Both the position numbers and the translations under genes were made by a program. DNA of 64,000 nucleotides from Candidatus Nitrosopolaris wilkensis (GTDB taxonomy: Archaea; Thermoproteota; Nitrososphaeria; Nitrososphaerales; Nitrososphaeraceae): the NCBI GenBank assembly GCA_003176995.1, contig QHBN01000042.1:27820-91819 (forward strand). Direction: 5' to 3'. Below, piece after piece: positions 34,877 through 43,780 of this stretch; the first letter of the stretch is position 1; every line of letters begins with the position of its first letter. The notes below the pieces were generated by a model, which was not told where the DNA came from, ran no database searches, and saw nothing but the letters and a program-made list of their open reading frames with translations.

Positions 34877-36184
34877 ATGAATACCGGCAGCAGCAGTACG
34901 CAACCGAAGTGGGATTCGGTGAAGAGATACAAGTTAACCAAAATGTTGAATGAACTTGGAAGCATTTCGGGTCACGGAACCGAGCTTGTAACTGTGTATG
35001 TCCCTCCTAGGAGACCGATTTTCGATGTCATTGCACAATTGCGTAATGAATCAGGTACTGCTTCAAACATTAAATCCGATTTGACGAGAACCCACGTTCA
35101 GGACGCTTTGAGCAGAACAATAGAGCACCTAAAACTTTTCAAGGAGACGCCAGAGAATGGGCTCGTCATATTTTGCGGAGCTATTCCAAGCGGGAAGGGT
35201 TTCGGCACAGAAAAGATTGAACTTTATCCTGTTCTACCACCGAAGCCAGTTCAGATTCAGCTTTATCGCTGTGACGATCATTTTTGGGTTGACCACTTGA
35301 GGGATATGATGAAGGATGATAAAGTAATAGGGATTATTGCTATTGATACACAAGAGGCTGGCCTTGGAATATTGACCGGTGATAGATGGGTAGTTGTAGA
35401 CACAATGACTTCTGGCGTCGCTGGCAAACACAGGCAAGGAGGTCAGTCTGCAAGAAGATTTGAAAGGCTTCGCGATAATGAGCTAAATGAATACTATCAC
35501 AGAGTAGGAGATCATGCTCAAAAAGTGTTCATTGATCAGTTTAATGTTAAAGGGCTTATAGTAGGGGGACCTGGTCCAACAAAGGAGAATTTTCTTAGAG
35601 AAGAATATCTGGATTACAGACTGCAGAACAACGTTATTACGACTTTAGACACTTCTTATTCTGGTGACGAAGGCATTCGCGAAATCATAGACAAGGTTAA
35701 TGATCAAGGTGTTATGACAGAATATCGGTTGATGGAGGAAAAAAAGATAGTCAAGAGGTTCATGGGCGAAGTTCATTCCGGAAGAGGTCTTGGTATCTAC
35801 GGTATTTTGGATGTTATAAAATCTCTCCAGAACGGAATTGTCGATCTGGTTATTGTGACTGACGATATTACTTTTCTAAAGTTGGAGGTAAAATGCAAAA
35901 GATGTGGCACTATACAAGAAAAATATATTGAGAGAAGTAACTTGGTATCTACCAAACAAGAGCTTTTATCAAAACCATGTCCTTCATGCTCGGCAGTCGA
36001 TTATGAAAGCAGCGAGAAAGATATTGTAGATCATCTAGAAGAATTAGCGACTATGACCGCAAGTCGGCTGGAGATAATCTCTGGAAAATCAGAAGAAGGT
36101 GCTCAGATAGCTAGCCTTGGACGAATAGGAGCAATTCTCCGCTTCAGGCCCAGTAGTAGTAATACTATAGCTCGGATATCTTGA
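34877..36184 (+). CDS. prf1: Peptide chain release factor aRF1
   Basis: aRF1 recognises all three stop codons and triggers peptide release. The stop-decoding motif NIKS is in 'ASNIKSDLTRTHVQ' and the catalytic GGQ in 'KHRQGGQSARRFERLR'. The C-terminal eRF1_3 domain has a cysteine cluster ('VKCKRCGTIQEKY' and 'KPCPSCSAVDYE'), a minidomain often seen in archaea. I chose ATG 34877 ('MNTGSSSTQPKWDSVKRY') from TATA spacing; the track start GTG 34850 adds nine residues. Confidence 0.96.
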   Translation: MNTGSSSTQPKWDSVKRYKLTKMLNELGSISGHGTELVTVYVPPRRPIFDVIAQLRNESGTASNIKSDLTRTHVQDALSRTIEHLKLFKETPENGLVIFCGAIPSGKGFGTEKIELYPVLPPKPVQIQLYRCDDHFWVDHLRDMMKDDKVIGIIAIDTQEAGLGILTGDRWVVVDTMTSGVAGKHRQGGQSARRFERLRDNELNEYYHRVGDHAQKVFIDQFNVKGLIVGGPGPTKENFLREEYLDYRLQNNVITTLDTSYSGDEGIREIIDKVNDQGVMTEYRLMEEKKIVKRFMGEVHSGRGLGIYGILDVIKSLQNGIVDLVIVTDDITFLKLEVKCKRCGTIQEKYIERSNLVSTKQELLSKPCPSCSAVDYESSEKDIVDHLEELATMTASRLEIISGKSEEGAQIASLGRIGAILRFRPSSSNTIARIS

Positions 36185-36226
36185 TATTTTTTTTAGAATT
36201 ATTGCCAATATACGTAGTCTCTCGAT

Positions 36227-36622
36227 ATGGCAAGAACTGGTAGACAGGGAAGACAGATTCGGAAGGTAATGATATTGGAGGATGAACAGGATATCCTCCA
36301 CATCTACAAGGATTATCTGAGTGCAAAAGGTCATTCTGTAATTGTGACCTCAACTACGGCTAATGAAGCTATGGACGATTATGAAAAATATAGACCTGAC
36401 TTTGTCATAATCGATTATAAACTGCCTGGAAAAAAGAATGGATTAGAGGCCGCAAAAGAAATTCTGATGAGTTATCCATCTGGCAGAATCTTAATGCTAA
36501 CAGCGTTTCATGGCGTAAAGGACGAATTGAAAAAGGACTTTTTCTTCGACGACAAAATGATACAAATTCTGATAAAACCTGTGAAACTTGCGCGACTAGC
36601 CGATATTATTATTCGTAATTAA
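36227..36622 (+). CDS. CheY-like response-regulator receiver
   Basis: The 131-residue single-domain receiver has the acidic pocket ('MILEDEQD'), phosphoacceptor Asp in 'VIIDYKLPGKKNG', the Thr in 'LMLTAFHG' and the Lys in 'LIKPVKLARL'. There is no output domain, so it acts through protein contacts, for example with a histidine kinase elsewhere. It begins 42 bp after prf1. A second, separate receiver occurs at 40.9 kb. Confidence 0.93.
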   Translation: MARTGRQGRQIRKVMILEDEQDILHIYKDYLSAKGHSVIVTSTTANEAMDDYEKYRPDFVIIDYKLPGKKNGLEAAKEILMSYPSGRILMLTAFHGVKDELKKDFFFDDKMIQILIKPVKLARLADIIIRN

Positions 36623-36701
36623 GCATCATTGTGCTCTATTTTTTACTCATGTGACACCGATCTAATTTTAATCCCGGTGATGATAGGATATATCATAACA
36701 G

Positions 36702-36893
36702 ATGTTTATCGTAAAGAAGCTAAGCAAGAACGGCGTCTGGAATGCCATTAGTCTTATAGATCAAAACGGGTCGTTCAGAGGCGAAGCAAAGTTCGATTCT
36801 AAGAAAGAGGCATTAGATTACCTTCTTGAATACAAGCGAAGAATGAAACGCCAACAACAGGACCTCGAAGTCTTTTCTGAACCCTCGAAATAG
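36702..36893 (+). CDS. Small basic protein of unknown function
   Basis: The 63-residue ORF ('MFIVKKLSKNGVWNAISLID', then 'KKEALDYLLEYKRRMKRQQQ') has three short strands followed by a charged helix. That beta-beta-beta-alpha outline is protein-like, and an AT-rich element (GGATATATCATAAC) lies immediately upstream. The family is unknown to me. Confidence 0.5.
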   Translation: MFIVKKLSKNGVWNAISLIDQNGSFRGEAKFDSKKEALDYLLEYKRRMKRQQQDLEVFSEPSK

Positions 36894-37029
36894 TGTTGTC
36901 GTATATCTATATCTACGCTGCTTGTTGTTTTCGTTACCAAAATGGATCTCCTGTCGACGGAGAGATTAGCTCATTAATAGGCCATAATTATGCGATAACC
37001 TTTTACGGCATAATGTTGAATAGTTCATT

Positions 37030-37215
37030 ATGTATACGAATTTCTGTTATCTGTGTAACACCGCAAAGCTTACGAGGCCATGTTCGAATTGTGGCAAGCC
37101 TACATGCAAAGACTGTATGAAGAGCTTTCCCTTCTCTACTAGCGTGTGTTTAGAGTGTGCATCCGGCGTCAAAACCAGGCTGGCCGGTATTAGAGGTGAC
37201 GAAGAGATTTTCTAA
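37030..37215 (+). CDS. Small cysteine-rich zinc-finger protein
   Basis: The 61-residue protein contains four C-x2-C pairs: 'FCYLCNT', 'PCSNCGKPTCKDCMK' and 'SVCLECASG'. This cross-brace pattern resembles a B-box or RING-like double-zinc finger. ATG 37030 is the natural start. The overlapping track ORF 36893..37120 is in another frame and lacks these cysteines in order. Protein binding is the likely role. Confidence 0.65.
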   Translation: MYTNFCYLCNTAKLTRPCSNCGKPTCKDCMKSFPFSTSVCLECASGVKTRLAGIRGDEEIF

Positions 37216-37462
37216 TCTTTACTTTATTGTTATTTTCATCATTTGGTTGTCTTTAGACGGCGCTCTTCTTTCTTGATACATCCTACAACACGACAACAAC
37301 TCTCCTTGTTGTTCATTCGGATGGCGTGCCCGCTTGTTCCTACCTAATCTTATTCAATAATCATGTTCAAAATATCTATGTCTTTAATACAATTAAGTAA
37401 GTGCCGGTTTTTACCAAAATATCATGTAGATTATACGATTGACAACGGCAAAGTGTTCGGTA

Positions 37463-37720
37463 TTATATCTGTTGATGAGTATCAGATACAACAGACACAA
37501 CTTGGTAAAAAAATTCGACTCTGTCGACACCAAAACCTCGGATTCTTTTAATTCTACCTTCTTTCGTCAGACGTGTAATGGCGTATCGGACTTCATATCT
37601 ACTTCCAATTTCCCGCTCAAGCTGCTTGCCCGTAACTTTGCCGCTATTGTTTCGGACAATAGAGTAAACTAATTCTGTGCAGTCGTACTTGGAATTTTTA
37701 CCGAGCTGAATCGAAGTCAT
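37463..37720 (-). CDS. Small winged-helix protein
   Basis: The 85-residue protein starts at ATG 37720 and has a helix-turn-helix core: 'CTELVYSIVRNNSGKVTGKQ' followed by 'LEREIGSRYEVRYAITRLTK' and a wing 'EGRIKRIRGFG'. It resembles stand-alone winged-helix DNA-binding proteins common in archaea. No operon partner. The two overlapping plus-strand track ORFs are its shadows. Confidence 0.6.
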   Translation of the reverse strand: MTSIQLGKNSKYDCTELVYSIVRNNSGKVTGKQLEREIGSRYEVRYAITRLTKEGRIKRIRGFGVDRVEFFYQVVSVVSDTHQQI

Positions 37721-37874
37721 CTAATTTACCAGTAGATTTAGCCTTAAAAGTAATCGAGGCTAACTTTTTTTACTTCTTGTGAAGAAGCGTGCACAGACGG
37801 ACACATATGATCTCATTATCAAAACAAGTCTATAGTATTTCTAGAGATGCCCGCAGATAGCAGAATAATATTGG

Positions 37875-38324
37875 TTAAATTAAATCTTTATTAACTAAAG
37901 TGGGATTCAGAAATCGTTTGATCCCATCAGCAATCTTGAAGAGTTCTTCGTGTGAAGCCACACGTCTCATCGGCCATCGGCCATTAGGGCTGTCATCATT
38001 GAACCTCGGGATAATATGAACATGTACATGTGGGACAATTTGATTTGCCGCTTTGCCATTATTTTGACCCACATTGAAGCCATCTGCCTTAACAGTTGGT
38101 ACAATCGCCCTGGCTATAATGGGCACGAGTGAATATAATCTTCCGACTTCCCTCTCTGGCATTAAGAGCAAATTGTCGTAGTGGTTTTTTGGAATAATCA
38201 GAGTGTGTCCTCTACTTATTGGATACTTGTCCATCAATACCAAAAAATTGTCATCTTCGTAGACATTAACAAAAGGCAATCTCTTTTTAACTATGTCGCA
38301 GAAGATACACGAACTCTTGCCCAA
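37875..38324 (-). CDS. HIT-family nucleotide hydrolase/transferase
   Basis: The 149-residue protein has the histidine triad 'QIVPHVHVHIIPRF' and the preceding 'NVGQNNGKAANQIVPH' block, plus the N-terminal zinc-type cysteines in 'SCIFCDIVKKRLPFVNVYED'. HIT proteins cleave nucleoside phosphoramidates or dinucleoside polyphosphates. The start is set at TTG 38324 ('MGKSSCIFCDIV') because the track's longer ORF would place its own TATA box inside the coding region. It is divergent from ubiA. Confidence 0.93.
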   Translation of the reverse strand: MGKSSCIFCDIVKKRLPFVNVYEDDNFLVLMDKYPISRGHTLIIPKNHYDNLLLMPEREVGRLYSLVPIIARAIVPTVKADGFNVGQNNGKAANQIVPHVHVHIIPRFNDDSPNGRWPMRRVASHEELFKIADGIKRFLNPTLVNKDLI

Positions 38325-38346
38325 TTCAGTCTCTAGCCGTACTAAA

Positions 38347-38364
38347 CTTTTAATATATTTATAG
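38347..38364 (-). promoter_or_regulatory. TATA box of the HIT gene
   Basis: CTTTTAATATATTTATAG (plus reading) is centred about 31 nt upstream of TTG 38324; it decides the start codon. Confidence 0.5.
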
Positions 38365-38447
38365 TTTAGATACAAATCCAAACACTCTTTTCAAGTCCAT
38401 TTTTTGCTTGACTATATGTTCAGTACACTCGAAAATACAATTTGAGC

Positions 38448-38459
38448 CCTTAAATAATA
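38448..38459 (+). promoter_or_regulatory. TATA box of the UbiA gene
   Basis: CCTTAAATAATA is centred 26 nt before ATG 38480, matching a leaderless transcript and arguing against the longer track start. Confidence 0.55.
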
Positions 38460-38479
38460 GTCTGCGATCCTTACCCAAA

Positions 38480-39358
38480 ATGATAAGAAGTTGGCTGCGG
38501 GCTATAAGATTAAGATTTCTATCAGCATCTGTGATCGCAGTCGGCAATGGTATAGCACTTGCTTTCTGGAAAAATAAACAGATTGACTTATCAGACGCGA
38601 TTCTAACATTTGCTGGAGTTATTTGCCTTCATGCAAGTATAGACTTGTTGAATGACTATTGGGATTACAAGCGAGGTATAGACACAGCAACACGGAGGAC
38701 AAAGTTTAGTGGCGGAACAGGAGTACTACCAGAAAAACTTTTAAAACCGGCTAACGTTTATTCCGTTGGCCTTATTTTTCTTCTACTCGGGACTCTAATA
38801 GGGATGTACTTTGTGGTAATAAGAGGCATTATGATTGCTTTGCTCCTTGGATTCGCTATATTAGCGATATATTTTTATTCAACAAGTATCGTGAACCTCG
38901 GCTTAGGGGAGGCTTTTGTTGCAATCAAAGGCACTCTTATTGTAGTCGGATCTTACTATGTCCAAACGTCGTCGATCGGAGTTGGTGTGGTCTATGTCGG
39001 TATTATAATTGGCATCTTATCGGCATCGGTCTTATTTGTAAATTCCTTTCCCGACTATCAAGCTGACCGTTCACGAGGAAGACGAACTTTAGTTATATTG
39101 TTGGGAAAGCAGAGAGCTGTAAAAATTTTCCCATGGATGATTCTCTGTACCTATGTTCTAATCATAGCGGGAATATTTCTGGGTTACTTAAAAATATATT
39201 CTCTTGCGTCCCTTCTATCAGCGCCATTTGCTGTAAGTGCAATTAAACGGATCAGCAAATCCTACCAAGATGTTGAGCAATTAGTACCGGTCATGGGTGC
39301 AACTGTGGCTTACTCTCGAGTCACGGGCATAGTTTTGGCAGCAAGTTTGTTTATCTAA
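38480..39358 (+). CDS. UbiA-family prenyltransferase (MenA-like)
   Basis: A membrane prenyltransferase of about 292 residues with eight or nine hydrophobic segments. The two Asp-rich Mg-diphosphate motifs are 'LLNDYWDYKRGID' (N-D-x3-D-x4-D) and 'FPDYQADRSRGRRT' (D-x3-D). In archaea such enzymes attach isoprenoid chains to quinone rings, to lipid precursors or to haem; the MenA-type spacing favours a quinone precursor. ATG 38480 is the TATA-supported start. Confidence 0.9.
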   Translation: MIRSWLRAIRLRFLSASVIAVGNGIALAFWKNKQIDLSDAILTFAGVICLHASIDLLNDYWDYKRGIDTATRRTKFSGGTGVLPEKLLKPANVYSVGLIFLLLGTLIGMYFVVIRGIMIALLLGFAILAIYFYSTSIVNLGLGEAFVAIKGTLIVVGSYYVQTSSIGVGVVYVGIIIGILSASVLFVNSFPDYQADRSRGRRTLVILLGKQRAVKIFPWMILCTYVLIIAGIFLGYLKIYSLASLLSAPFAVSAIKRISKSYQDVEQLVPVMGATVAYSRVTGIVLAASLFI

Positions 39359-39416
39359 ATCATGCACAAAGTTAGAGTCAAGAGTAGTGAATCTAGGCCT
39401 ATGGTTGATGATTTCT

Positions 39417-39497
39417 TTACCTGTTCTTCGCTATTCCCCAAGCTATCACGACTCCAATAACACAGAAGGCACCGACAAGCCACCATATTTGTACATG
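39417..39497 (-). CDS. Possible 26-residue membrane micropeptide
   Basis: From ATG 39497 the frame reads 'MYKYGGLVGAFCVIGVVIAW' and 'GIAKNR': one hydrophobic helix with a positive C-terminus. Such tiny single-span proteins exist in archaea as complex subunits, but length alone gives no statistical support; no SD or TATA was confirmed. Confidence 0.3.
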   Translation of the reverse strand, partial: HVQIWWLVGAFCVIGVVIAWGIAKNR

Positions 39498-39709
39498 TCT
39501 GACTATATCAGCAATAGATCCAGCTAACACGTTAAACAGATCACTACGAAGACTAAATTACTGTAGGTCAAAACATTTTGACTGAATATTCTGAACAAAA
39601 AGTTTAGAGCATAGTTGATGACAGACTTGATGATAGTTCTCTCTAATCCTACCGGATTGGTATTCCCTAAAAGTTCAAATAAATTGCATTCGTGTTTCGA
39701 AGGTTTAAT

Positions 39710-39883
39710 CTAGTGCTGCTTTTCCAAGTCGATTGTGAACTCGGAAGGATTAAGCGCATTCCCACATATCCTACATCGACCATTAGTAGGTCGCAAAACA
39801 TCCTTTATTGATTTCAAACTTATTATTTTGTTGATGACGGATCCGCATTTTCCACAAACAATCTCTATCGATGGATAAGACAA
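39710..39883 (-). CDS. Small zinc-ribbon protein, 57 residues
   Basis: Missing from the track. From TTG 39883 it reads 'MSYPSIEIVCGKCGSVINKI' and 'GRCRICGNALNPSEFTIDLE', giving two C-x2-C pairs 25 residues apart, a canonical zinc ribbon. An AT-rich TATA-like run lies just upstream of the start. Function unknown; the ribbon resembles those of nucleic-acid-associated small proteins. Confidence 0.65.
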   Translation of the reverse strand: MSYPSIEIVCGKCGSVINKIISLKSIKDVLRPTNGRCRICGNALNPSEFTIDLEKQH

Positions 39884-40172
39884 GATAAATTATATCGTAT
39901 ATATCATTTGATAGAATATCAAATTTTACGTCAAGATGGATTGACCAAATCAGTAATAATAGTTTTTAACGGCTAAGTACAGTGAAATTATTTTGACACG
40001 TCTGTTGTACAGAATCTTCGTATGGTTTGTTACCAGATTACGAAAAACTCACTTCGCGGATATTCAAAGGTCATGATAATAAATAATATATCTGAAAGAG
40101 ACCGATAGCGCTGATAAGGATGTGCATAGTCTAAAGAATAAATAAATACACTAGTAAACTCCCATAACTGGG

Positions 40173-40310
40173 ATGCCTGTCGATCCAGTTTGTGGAATAG
40201 AAATGGATGAAAAACTTGCGACAACCTATAAACACCGGGGTAAGGACTACCATTTCTGCTCTGAAGGCTGCAAAAGGATCTTTAGTAGAAAGCCGGGCAA
40301 ATATACGTGA
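40173..40310 (+). CDS. YHS-domain protein
   Basis: Also below the track cutoff. The 45-residue protein is a bare YHS/TRASH-like metal-binding domain: 'MPVDPVCGIEMDEKLATTYK' then 'HRGKDYHFCSEGCKRIFSRK'. The D-P-V-C-G-M-x-[VM] start, the Y-x-F-C-S-x-x-C-x-x-x-F core and the final 'PGKYT' are all present. YHS domains bind soft metals and accompany copper-handling proteins, which fits an organism rich in copper enzymes. ATG 40173 is the start. Confidence 0.9.
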   Translation: MPVDPVCGIEMDEKLATTYKHRGKDYHFCSEGCKRIFSRKPGKYT

Positions 40311-40644
40311 CCAGCGGAAAATATTGTCTCCTTTTCCTATGAATCAAACTATTTTCAATGTGTTATGACTGTTGTTATGATCAGTTCTGAGATCAAGATA
40401 TACCAAGTTTTTGCGTCGTGTGTCTCCATTTTTGGTTATTCGTTTCCTTGCCTTAAAAATAACTGGTGCATGATTATTTCATCTGGCCTCTACTGTTTCC
40501 GCGAAATCAGAGTCTTGTTTTCTAGCCAATAGAGATTGTACATATCTCGTAGCGAGAACTTTTTCGGAGCATGCAATGCGTTACTAAAAATTTATAACCA
40601 ATGGATACATTGTATTCGACATAACAACTAATTGACCATAAACA
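40311..40644. other. Intergenic region, no gene seen
   Basis: About 330 bp, AT-rich. A small perfect stem TCTCG-TAG-CGAGA is at 40545-40557, followed by an AT-rich stretch (AAATTTATAACC) that could serve the next ORF. Confidence 0.4.
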
Positions 40645-40854
40645 ATGAAACTTAAGGGAATGATTGGAATTCAACATCGACCGTCAATGGATAACGCCTT
40701 TGAAGGCAAGAATGGAATACTAGGCTTAATAGATCCTCCAGCGGTATTGTATGGTACTACTGAGATTGGCAATAACCAAAATATTGCTTACGAATTTACG
40801 CCTAAAAGTATCAAGATTGCCATTGTTTGTGATGGATCCCGAGTCCAGAATTAG
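40645..40854 (+). CDS. Unknown small protein
   Basis: The 69-residue ORF from ATG 40645 ('MKLKGMIGIQHRPSMDNAFE', 'IGNNQNIAYEFTPKSIKIAI') is not recognised. It has no membrane segment and no metal motif. A TATA-like run lies about 55 nt upstream and a receiver gene starts 77 bp downstream. It may be a real small protein or a truncated one. Confidence 0.35.
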   Translation: MKLKGMIGIQHRPSMDNAFEGKNGILGLIDPPAVLYGTTEIGNNQNIAYEFTPKSIKIAIVCDGSRVQN

Positions 40855-40931
40855 GATGCACTGGTTCCGTAGGCATGAAGTGTCTGTTACACAAGGCATG
40901 CTAGAGCTCATTTGAGGGTTAATGAACAACG

Positions 40932-41300
40932 TTGAAAAGAATATTGATAGTAGAAGATGAATCCGATATTATTTTTACATTGAAAATAATTTTAGAGCAA
41001 AATGGCTTCGTAGTTAGTTCATTCACCGACCCTCTGTTGGCATTATCGAGTTTTAAACCTCATCTGCATGACATTTTGCTTGTTGATATTAAATTGCCGA
41101 GCATGAGCGGCTTAGAGCTGTATAAGGAGATAAGAAAGATCGATGAAAAGGTTAAGATTTGTTTTCTAACGGCCAGCGAAATAAACTATGAAGAGCTTAG
41201 AAAGGCGGTCTTTCCTTCAGTGGAGGATGCCAAATGCTTTATTAGAAAACCAGTTGAGAATGAGGCTTTGCTAATGCAATTAAATAAAATGCTAGAATAA
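40932..41300 (+). CDS. CheY-like response-regulator receiver
   Basis: The 122-residue single-domain receiver shows 'MKRILIVEDESDIIFTLKII', phosphoacceptor Asp in 'ILLVDIKLPSMSG', Thr in 'CFLTASEI' and Lys in 'CFIRKPVENE'. Like the receiver at 36.2 kb it lacks an output domain. No histidine kinase is encoded in the window. The start is TTG 40932. Confidence 0.93.
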   Translation: MKRILIVEDESDIIFTLKIILEQNGFVVSSFTDPLLALSSFKPHLHDILLVDIKLPSMSGLELYKEIRKIDEKVKICFLTASEINYEELRKAVFPSVEDAKCFIRKPVENEALLMQLNKMLE

Positions 41301-41473
41301 TATGTTCCTAGACTGCTTCTGGACCTTGACCTCGAACTGCCTCTCACAGAGTCTGATAACTAAGTAGTTGAACCAGCCTTATACATATAATCCAAGCGTC
41401 CCATGGATAACGGAAACCGGCCAAACTAGGAATAACCCCATTTTTATAACTCATAAGTAAATAGGAAGACTTA

Positions 41474-42508
41474 ATGAAAGCTGTTTTCGTAAGAGGCAAG
41501 AACAAGGTGGCCGTTGACGATATCTCAGTTCCAAATCTTGGCGATCGAGACGTTCTAGTAAAAATGAGAGCCTGTGGGCTGTGCGGTTCTGATTTGGAGA
41601 AAGTTTACGGTGATTACGGAATGTCGTCTAGCAGATTGGGCCATGAACCTACTGGAGATATAATAAATGTGGGAAAATTAGTCAAAGGCTTCCGCATAGG
41701 GGACCGTGTATTTGTACATCATCATGTCAGCTGCCATGCATGTCATTATTGTTGGCACGGTGATTTCACAATGTGTAATATGTATCAAAAGAGTAATATC
41801 GAACCATGCGGGCTATCGGAACAGATCTTAGTACCCGAAGCGAATGTTATCAGAGGTGGACTTGTGAAATTGCCAGAAAATGTGACGTTTGATGAAGCTT
41901 CTCTTATAGAACCGTTAGCATGTTGCATAAGAGGTCTGGCCAAATGTAGACTCCAAAAAGGAGACGATATGGCAATATTAGGGGCCGGACCAGCCGGGCT
42001 AATGCATGCGATCCTCGCAAAGTTGACCGGTGCAGGAAAAATTGTGGCGTTCGATCTCAACCAGTTCAGATTGGATTTTGCCAAAGGGCATTTTGGCATC
42101 GATACCTATAATGTTGCCAGGGAAAAGGATATCATTAAAAAAATGCAGGATATTACGGATTGTAGAGGTGCTGATACTACAATCGTGGCCACAGGAAATT
42201 CAAGAGCGATTCTTCAATCATTTGATTTGACACGAAAGGGAGGTACCGTCCTCCTCTTCGGGGTTCCAACCGAAGGGACTAGGGTTTTATGCAATATAAG
42301 TAAGGTATATTCGAGTGAACTATCGATTATTCCAAGTTACGCATCATCAGAAATCGAAATAAACCAAGCAATCCGACTTATTTCTTCAAAGAGGATTGAG
42401 ATAGGTTCGCTGATAACTCATCGTTTTGATATTGCAAACGCAGGCGAGGGAATAGAGTGCGCTCATAGAGCAGAAGATGCGATCAAAGTAATTATTACAG
42501 CGAAGTAG
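41474..42508 (+). CDS. Zinc-dependent medium-chain alcohol dehydrogenase
   Basis: The 344-residue enzyme has the catalytic zinc region 'CGLCGSDLEKVYGDYG' and 'GHEPTGDI', structural-zinc cysteines ('HVSCHACHYCWHGDFTMCNM') and the NAD site 'AILGAGPAGLMHAILAK'. It resembles the sorbitol/threonine dehydrogenase group; the real substrate, probably a polyol or sugar, is not readable. It ends 4 bp before an LsrF-like aldolase, so the two probably act in one pathway. Confidence 0.9.
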   Translation: MKAVFVRGKNKVAVDDISVPNLGDRDVLVKMRACGLCGSDLEKVYGDYGMSSSRLGHEPTGDIINVGKLVKGFRIGDRVFVHHHVSCHACHYCWHGDFTMCNMYQKSNIEPCGLSEQILVPEANVIRGGLVKLPENVTFDEASLIEPLACCIRGLAKCRLQKGDDMAILGAGPAGLMHAILAKLTGAGKIVAFDLNQFRLDFAKGHFGIDTYNVAREKDIIKKMQDITDCRGADTTIVATGNSRAILQSFDLTRKGGTVLLFGVPTEGTRVLCNISKVYSSELSIIPSYASSEIEINQAIRLISSKRIEIGSLITHRFDIANAGEGIECAHRAEDAIKVIITAK

Positions 42509-42512
42509 ATCT

Positions 42513-43379
42513 GTGGAAACTATAAATAATTACGACGGGGGATTTAGTGCAGCAATAAGTAATATGGATTGGGGAATGAAAAACAGAATGTCAAAAATCA
42601 TTCGTCCGCAAGATGGACGCACTCTTATGCTTGCAGTCGATCATGGGTACTTCTTGGGTCCGACAGAGAGACTAGAGAATCCTAGTAGAACGATAAAGCC
42701 ACTTTTACCCTATGCAGACTCGTTGATGCTCACTAGGGGCGTTCTCCGAACCTCAGTAAATCCAAGTACTGATGTTCCTATTGTATTGCGGGTTTCAGGA
42801 GGAAGTAGTATCGTTGGGGAAGATCTTTCAAAGGAAAGTATTACTACATCGGTTGAAGATGCCATGAAACTTAATGCCTCTTGCCTCGCTCTTTCTATCT
42901 TTGTTGGCAGCAAGTATGAGCATCAAACATTGACCAATTTAGCAAAACTTGTTGATGAAGGTGAAAGATTCGGAATCCCTATTCTTGCTGTTACTGCCGT
43001 TGGTAAAGAAATTGCCAGAGATCACAGATATCTAGCACTTGCGTGCAGAATCGCTGCCGAATTGGGAGCACATCTAATAAAGACATACTATTGCGAAAAC
43101 TTTCAAAAGGTCGTCGAGGGTTGCCCCGTACCTGTCATTATTGCAGGAGGCAAGAGACTGCCCAACGAACTCGACGCCTTACAGCTAGCGTATGATGCAG
43201 TAGACAACGGTGCAATAGGAGTGGATATGGGCAGAAATATTTGGCAATCGAACTATCCTGTGGCTATGATTAAAGCGGTCAGGGCGATTATACACGAGAA
43301 TTCAAACGTAAAAGTAGCTAATGATATATTCATAAAAGAAAAAGAACTTGAACAGCAGAAGGTAATCAAGACCGCATAG
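42513..43379 (+). CDS. Class I (DeoC/LsrF-type) aldolase
   Basis: The 288-residue TIM-barrel protein shows 'LMLAVDHGYFLGPTERLENP', 'ILAVTAVGKEIARDHRYLAL', 'GAHLIKTYYCENFQKVVEGC' (Schiff-base lysine) and 'GAIGVDMGRNIWQSNYPVAM'. These match LsrF and archaeal FBA/ADH-synthase relatives, which share one fold. Activities in the family include the thiolase-like step on phosphorylated dihydroxypentanedione and aldol transfer in the archaeal shikimate route; LsrF-like sequence is closest by eye. Start GTG 42513. Confidence 0.85.
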   Translation: METINNYDGGFSAAISNMDWGMKNRMSKIIRPQDGRTLMLAVDHGYFLGPTERLENPSRTIKPLLPYADSLMLTRGVLRTSVNPSTDVPIVLRVSGGSSIVGEDLSKESITTSVEDAMKLNASCLALSIFVGSKYEHQTLTNLAKLVDEGERFGIPILAVTAVGKEIARDHRYLALACRIAAELGAHLIKTYYCENFQKVVEGCPVPVIIAGGKRLPNELDALQLAYDAVDNGAIGVDMGRNIWQSNYPVAMIKAVRAIIHENSNVKVANDIFIKEKELEQQKVIKTA

Positions 43380-43469
43380 CAAAGCGCCCTCGCTTTTTTG
43401 CCGGTCTCTTCTCTACAATCTCCTCTATCAGTACCTTTGGTGTGGTGTGTTTTCGGCGATTCAGATATT

Positions 43470-43717
43470 ATGAGCGTCATCCAGACGCAGGTGACAACTA
43501 CAAGTAATGGGAATGGCCAACTTATTGAGAAGAGTATAGGGACCAAAAAATGCGGAGTGTACTAAATTTGCTTGCCGTTCTGGACACAATCTTTATAAAT
43601 TGTGTTGCAGCAAGCAGTCTGTCGAAAATGCCTGATGCTAACGGTGAAGAATATATTGTAGATTCTTCGCAACTACAAGTAAATGTTCCAAGCGCAGCGG
43701 TTGTCATGCTGCTATAG
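43470..43717 (+). pseudogene. Two overlapping small frames, possibly one frameshifted gene
   Basis: ATG 43470 opens a 31-codon frame ('MSVIQTQVTTTSNGNGQLIE' to 'KKCGVY') that stops at 43565. ATG 43550 opens a 55-codon frame ('MRSVLNLLAVLDTIFINCVA' to 'QVNVPSAAVVMLL') ending at 43717. Joined by one frameshift they give a plausible small protein with an Asn/Thr-rich N-terminus, a helix and terminal strands. I cannot name a family. The second frame alone is rich in Leu and Val and lies just ahead of ilvB. Confidence 0.35.
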
Positions 43718-43780
43718 ATACAGCTCTGCACATTGTTTTAGCAGGGCGATGTTTGAAAAAGAAATAGGTGAACTGTGTAA

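Noticed and set aside
36893-37120. 75-codon plus-strand ORF
   Set aside because: Overlaps the better-supported cysteine-rich gene at 37030 in a different frame.
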